From an uncultured Collinsella sp. (GTDB lineage: Bacteria > Actinomycetota > Coriobacteriia > Coriobacteriales > Coriobacteriaceae): DNA of 22,730 nt. Made by a program: the position numbers and the translations under genes. Below are positions 20,034-22,730 of this stretch, one piece after another; position 1 is the stretch's first letter, and each line of letters opens with the position of its first letter. Below the pieces are notes generated by a model that saw only the letters and a program-made list of their open reading frames with translations, searched no databases and was not told the DNA's origin. Where the stretch lies: NCBI GenBank assembly GCA_900550825.1, contig URTZ01000012.1, positions 1 through 22,730 on the forward strand, in the 5' to 3' direction.

Positions 20034-22730
20034 ATGGCACAGGAATTCACTTTTACCGTTAACGGCGTCGAGCGCACGACGACTCAAAACAAACCGCTGC
20101 TGCGCTACCTGCGCGACGACCTGCACATTCACTCCGCCAAGGACGGCTGCTCCGAGGGCGCCTGCGGTACCTGCACCATTCATGTGGACGGTGCGGCTGT
20201 CAAGGCGTGCGTGCTGACCACCGCTCTTGCCGCCGGTCGCAACATCGTGACCGTCGAGGGCCTGCCCCAGGACGTGCGCGAGGCCTTTGTGTACGCCTTT
20301 GGCGCCGTGGGCGCCGTGCAGTGCGGTTTTTGCATCCCCGGCATGGTCATGGCGGGTGCAGCGCTCATCGCCGAGGACCCCGAGCCCACCGAGGAGCAGA
20401 TCAAATACGCCATTCGCGGTAACGTCTGCCGTTGCACCGGCTACAAAAAGATTATCGAGGGCATCTCGCTGGCCGCTGCGGTGCTCCGCGGCGAAAAGCA
20501 GATCGACGAAGACCTGGAGCGCGGCGACGACTACGGCGTGGGCAAGCGCGCCTTCCGTATCGACGTGCGCAAGAAGGTGCTCGGCGAGGGCAAGTATCCC
20601 GACGACATCGACGAGCTCGATCAGCCGGGCCTGACCTATGCCAGCGCCGTGCGCTCCAAGTATCCGCGCGCCCGCGTGCTCTCCATCGACACCTCCAAGG
20701 CCGAGGCCCTGCCCGGTGTGGTGGGCATCCTGCGCGCCGAGGACGTGCCGGTCAACCAGGTCGGCCACCTTATCCAGGACTGGGACGTCATGATCGCCCA
20801 GGGCGATATCACCCGCTGCGTGGGTGACGCCATCGTGCTGGTGGCTGCCGAGGACGAGGCGACGCTCGAGAAGGCCAAGAAGCTCGTCAAGATTGATTAC
20901 GAGCCTCTGGAGCCCGTGCGCAACATCGCCGAGGCCAGGGCTGCCGACGCCCCACGCCTGCACGACAGCTTCTTTGCCTTTGGCAACACGGTGGAGCTCA
21001 AGGACAACGTGTGCCAGAGCCGCCATGTGACGCGCGGCGACGCCGCCAAGGCGCTGGCGGAGAGCGCATTCACCGTGACGCAGCGCTTTACCACGCCCTT
21101 TACCGAGCATGCCTTCTTGGAGCCCGAGTGCGCCGTCGCCTTCCCGTACAAGAACGGCGTCAAGGTGCAGTCGACCGACCAGGGCGCCTACGATACGCGC
21201 AAAGAGTGCGCCCACATGTTTGGCTGGGATAGCGAGCCCGAGCGTGTGGTTGTAGAGACCATGCTCGTGGGCGGCGGCTTTGGCGGTAAGGAGGACGTGT
21301 CCATCCAGCATCTGGCCGCGCTCGCCGCATATAAGTTTCAGCGTCCTGTGAAGTGCAAGCTCACGCGTGCCGAGTCGCTCGCTTTCCATCCCAAGCGCCA
21401 TGCCATGGACGGTACCTTTACGCTGGGCTGCGACGCCGAGGGCAACTTTACCGGTCTGGACTGCGAGATCAACTTTGACACCGGCGCCTACGCGTCGCTG
21501 TGTGGCCCGGTGCTCGAGCGCGCCTGCACACATGCCGTCGGCCCCTACAAGTACCAGAACACCGACATTCGCGGTTTTGGCTACTACACCAACAACCCGC
21601 CCGCCGGCGCGTACCGCGGCTTTGGCGTTTGCCAGTCCGAGTTTGCGCTCGAGAGCCTGATCGACCTGCTGGCAGAGAAGGTCGGCCTGGATCCGTGGGA
21701 GATCCGCTACCGTAACGCCATCGAGCCGGGCGAGGTTTTGCCCAACGGCCAGATTGCCGACTGCTCCACGGCGCTTAAAGAGACGCTGCTCGAGGTCAAG
21801 GATGCCTACTATGCGCATCCCGGACACGCCGGTATCGCCTGCGCCATGAAGAACGCTGGCGTGGGCGTTGGCCTGCCCGATGCCGGCCGCTGCAAGATCC
21901 GCATCGAGAACGGCGTGGCTGTGGTCTATGCCGCCACGTCCGACATCGGCCAGGGCTGCAACACCGTCTTTTTGCAGGACGTTGCCGAGGCATGCGGCCT
22001 GCCGCTTCGCTGCATCGCCAACGGCGAGTGCTCCACCGAGAACGCTCCCGACTCCGGCACCACGTCTGGTTCGCGTCAGACGGTCGTGACCGGCGAGGCC
22101 GTGCGCGGTGCCGCCTTCCTGCTGCGCGATGCCATGCTTGATATCGAGGCCGGCAAGTCTGCGCCCGCCGCTCCCGTGAATGCGCATGGCGACGGCGTCA
22201 AGATCGAGTACGACGACGGTCGCGCCTATCAGCTGCACACGCAGGAGCTCGTCGCCGGCCAGGGTATGCATCCTCAGGATCCCGCGGCCGCCATCAAGGC
22301 GCTCGAGGGATGCGAGTTTGGCTACGTGTACCTGGAGCCGACCGACAAGCTGGGTGCGGATGTTCCCAACCCCAAGAGCCACATCTGCTACGGCTTTGCC
22401 ACGCATGTGGTTATTCTGGATGACAACGGCCGCGTGAGCGAGGTCTATGCCGCGCACGATTCCGGCAAGGTGGTCAACCCCATCTCCATCCAGGGTCAGA
22501 TCGAAGGCGGCGTGCTCATGGGTATGGGCTATGCGCTTACCGAGGACTGGCCGCTCAAGGACTGCGTACCCCAGGCAAGGTACGGTACGCTCGGGCTGTT
22601 CCGTGCGCCCGAGATTCCGAATATCCACGCCATCTACGTGGAGAAGGACGAGCTGTTGCCCGTGGCATACGGCGGCAAGGGCATCGGTGAGATCGCAACG
22701 ATTCCCACGGCGCCCGCCGTACAGAACGCC
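20034..22730 (+). CDS. Fused 2Fe-2S/molybdopterin xanthine dehydrogenase-like enzyme (3' end outside window)
   Basis: The frame is open from ATG 20034 to the last base, 899 codons, so the C terminus is missing. Two [2Fe-2S] domains come first: C39, C44, C47, C59 (plant-ferredoxin type) and C97, C100, C132, C134 (QCGFC and CRCTGY). From about residue 165 the molybdenum domain follows, with GGGFGGKED (413-421), AGAYRGFG (524-531) and KGIGEIATIP, whose E886 matches the catalytic glutamate. There is no FAD domain. This matches the selenium-dependent xanthine dehydrogenase / XdhD group found with ygfK and ssnA. It should hydroxylate xanthine or hypoxanthine, or run in reverse on urate. The ribosome site GAAGGGA overlaps the ferredoxin stop. 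Selenium dependence is inferred from family and context only. Confidence 0.9.
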   Translation, partial: MAQEFTFTVNGVERTTTQNKPLLRYLRDDLHIHSAKDGCSEGACGTCTIHVDGAAVKACVLTTALAAGRNIVTVEGLPQDVREAFVYAFGAVGAVQCGFCIPGMVMAGAALIAEDPEPTEEQIKYAIRGNVCRCTGYKKIIEGISLAAAVLRGEKQIDEDLERGDDYGVGKRAFRIDVRKKVLGEGKYPDDIDELDQPGLTYASAVRSKYPRARVLSIDTSKAEALPGVVGILRAEDVPVNQVGHLIQDWDVMIAQGDITRCVGDAIVLVAAEDEATLEKAKKLVKIDYEPLEPVRNIAEARAADAPRLHDSFFAFGNTVELKDNVCQSRHVTRGDAAKALAESAFTVTQRFTTPFTEHAFLEPECAVAFPYKNGVKVQSTDQGAYDTRKECAHMFGWDSEPERVVVETMLVGGGFGGKEDVSIQHLAALAAYKFQRPVKCKLTRAESLAFHPKRHAMDGTFTLGCDAEGNFTGLDCEINFDTGAYASLCGPVLERACTHAVGPYKYQNTDIRGFGYYTNNPPAGAYRGFGVCQSEFALESLIDLLAEKVGLDPWEIRYRNAIEPGEVLPNGQIADCSTALKETLLEVKDAYYAHPGHAGIACAMKNAGVGVGLPDAGRCKIRIENGVAVVYAATSDIGQGCNTVFLQDVAEACGLPLRCIANGECSTENAPDSGTTSGSRQTVVTGEAVRGAAFLLRDAMLDIEAGKSAPAAPVNAHGDGVKIEYDDGRAYQLHTQELVAGQGMHPQDPAAAIKALEGCEFGYVYLEPTDKLGADVPNPKSHICYGFATHVVILDDNGRVSEVYAAHDSGKVVNPISIQGQIEGGVLMGMGYALTEDWPLKDCVPQARYGTLGLFRAPEIPNIHAIYVEKDELLPVAYGGKGIGEIATIPTAPAVQNA

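Noticed and set aside
19506..22628. 1040-codon minus-strand open frame opposite the molybdenum hydroxylase
   Set aside because: It is antisense to a well-recognised gene with full motifs. Long antisense frames are expected in high-GC DNA with this codon bias, and its translation shows no family motif.
16531..22730. Selenocysteine (in-frame TGA) in the selenium-associated genes
   Set aside because: The reading frames of ygfK, the ferredoxin and the hydroxylase run without an in-frame TGA. If selenium is used, it would be as a labile cofactor, not as Sec.

Overview
The window looks like a chromosomal piece of a high-GC gut actinobacterium of the class Coriobacteriia, most like Collinsella. This rests on strong G/C-ending codon choice, ribosomal protein sequences of actinobacterial type (including an L24 with a CxxC zinc-ribbon tail), intergenic GGGGACAG-type palindromes of a kind I associate with this class, and an anaerobic Mo/Fe-S purine-catabolism cluster. 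The genus is a judgement from memory of similar sequences, not a search.

Region 1 (1-6178, + strand) is a ribosomal protein operon: rplC-rplD-rplW, rplB-rpsS-rplV-rpsC-rplP-rpmC-rpsQ, then rplN-rplX. Genes within each block are tightly packed, several with 0-1 nt between or shared. Three long non-coding stretches before rplC, rplB and rplN each fold on paper into nested stems, and those before rplC and rplB share a 25-nt element (22/25 identical). rpsJ, normally just upstream of rplC, is not visible in the first 327 bases. The operon ends after rplX with a strong intrinsic terminator instead of continuing into rplE-rpsN-rpsH.

Region 2 (6179-8460) starts with a repeat-rich, partly AT-rich spacer (two identical 29-bp palindromic repeats plus related GGGGACAG elements). 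It then holds a two-gene operon of a Gfo/Idh/MocA oxidoreductase and a DeoR/GlpR regulator, closed by another GGGGAC palindrome.

Region 3 (8470-11637, - strand) is a two-gene operon of a long U32 (RlhA/YegQ-type) protein and an RluA-type pseudouridine synthase, probably both RNA-modification functions.

Region 4 (11638-22730) is the metabolic part. ridA lies behind a leader with a 13-bp hairpin. A YheO-type (PAS plus HTH) regulator converges on ridA across a shared bidirectional terminator and is divergent from an NCS2 xanthine/uracil-family permease. Then follow ssnA, ygfK, a four-cluster ferredoxin and a fused 2Fe-2S/molybdopterin xanthine-dehydrogenase-like enzyme that runs off the window end. 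The likely logic is: permease imports a purine, SsnA deaminates or hydrolyses a ring intermediate, the molybdenum hydroxylase oxidises or reduces the purine, and electrons pass through the polyferredoxin to the flavoprotein YgfK. A 195-nt leader before ssnA contains a compact possible three-way junction, the best riboswitch-like candidate in the metabolic half.
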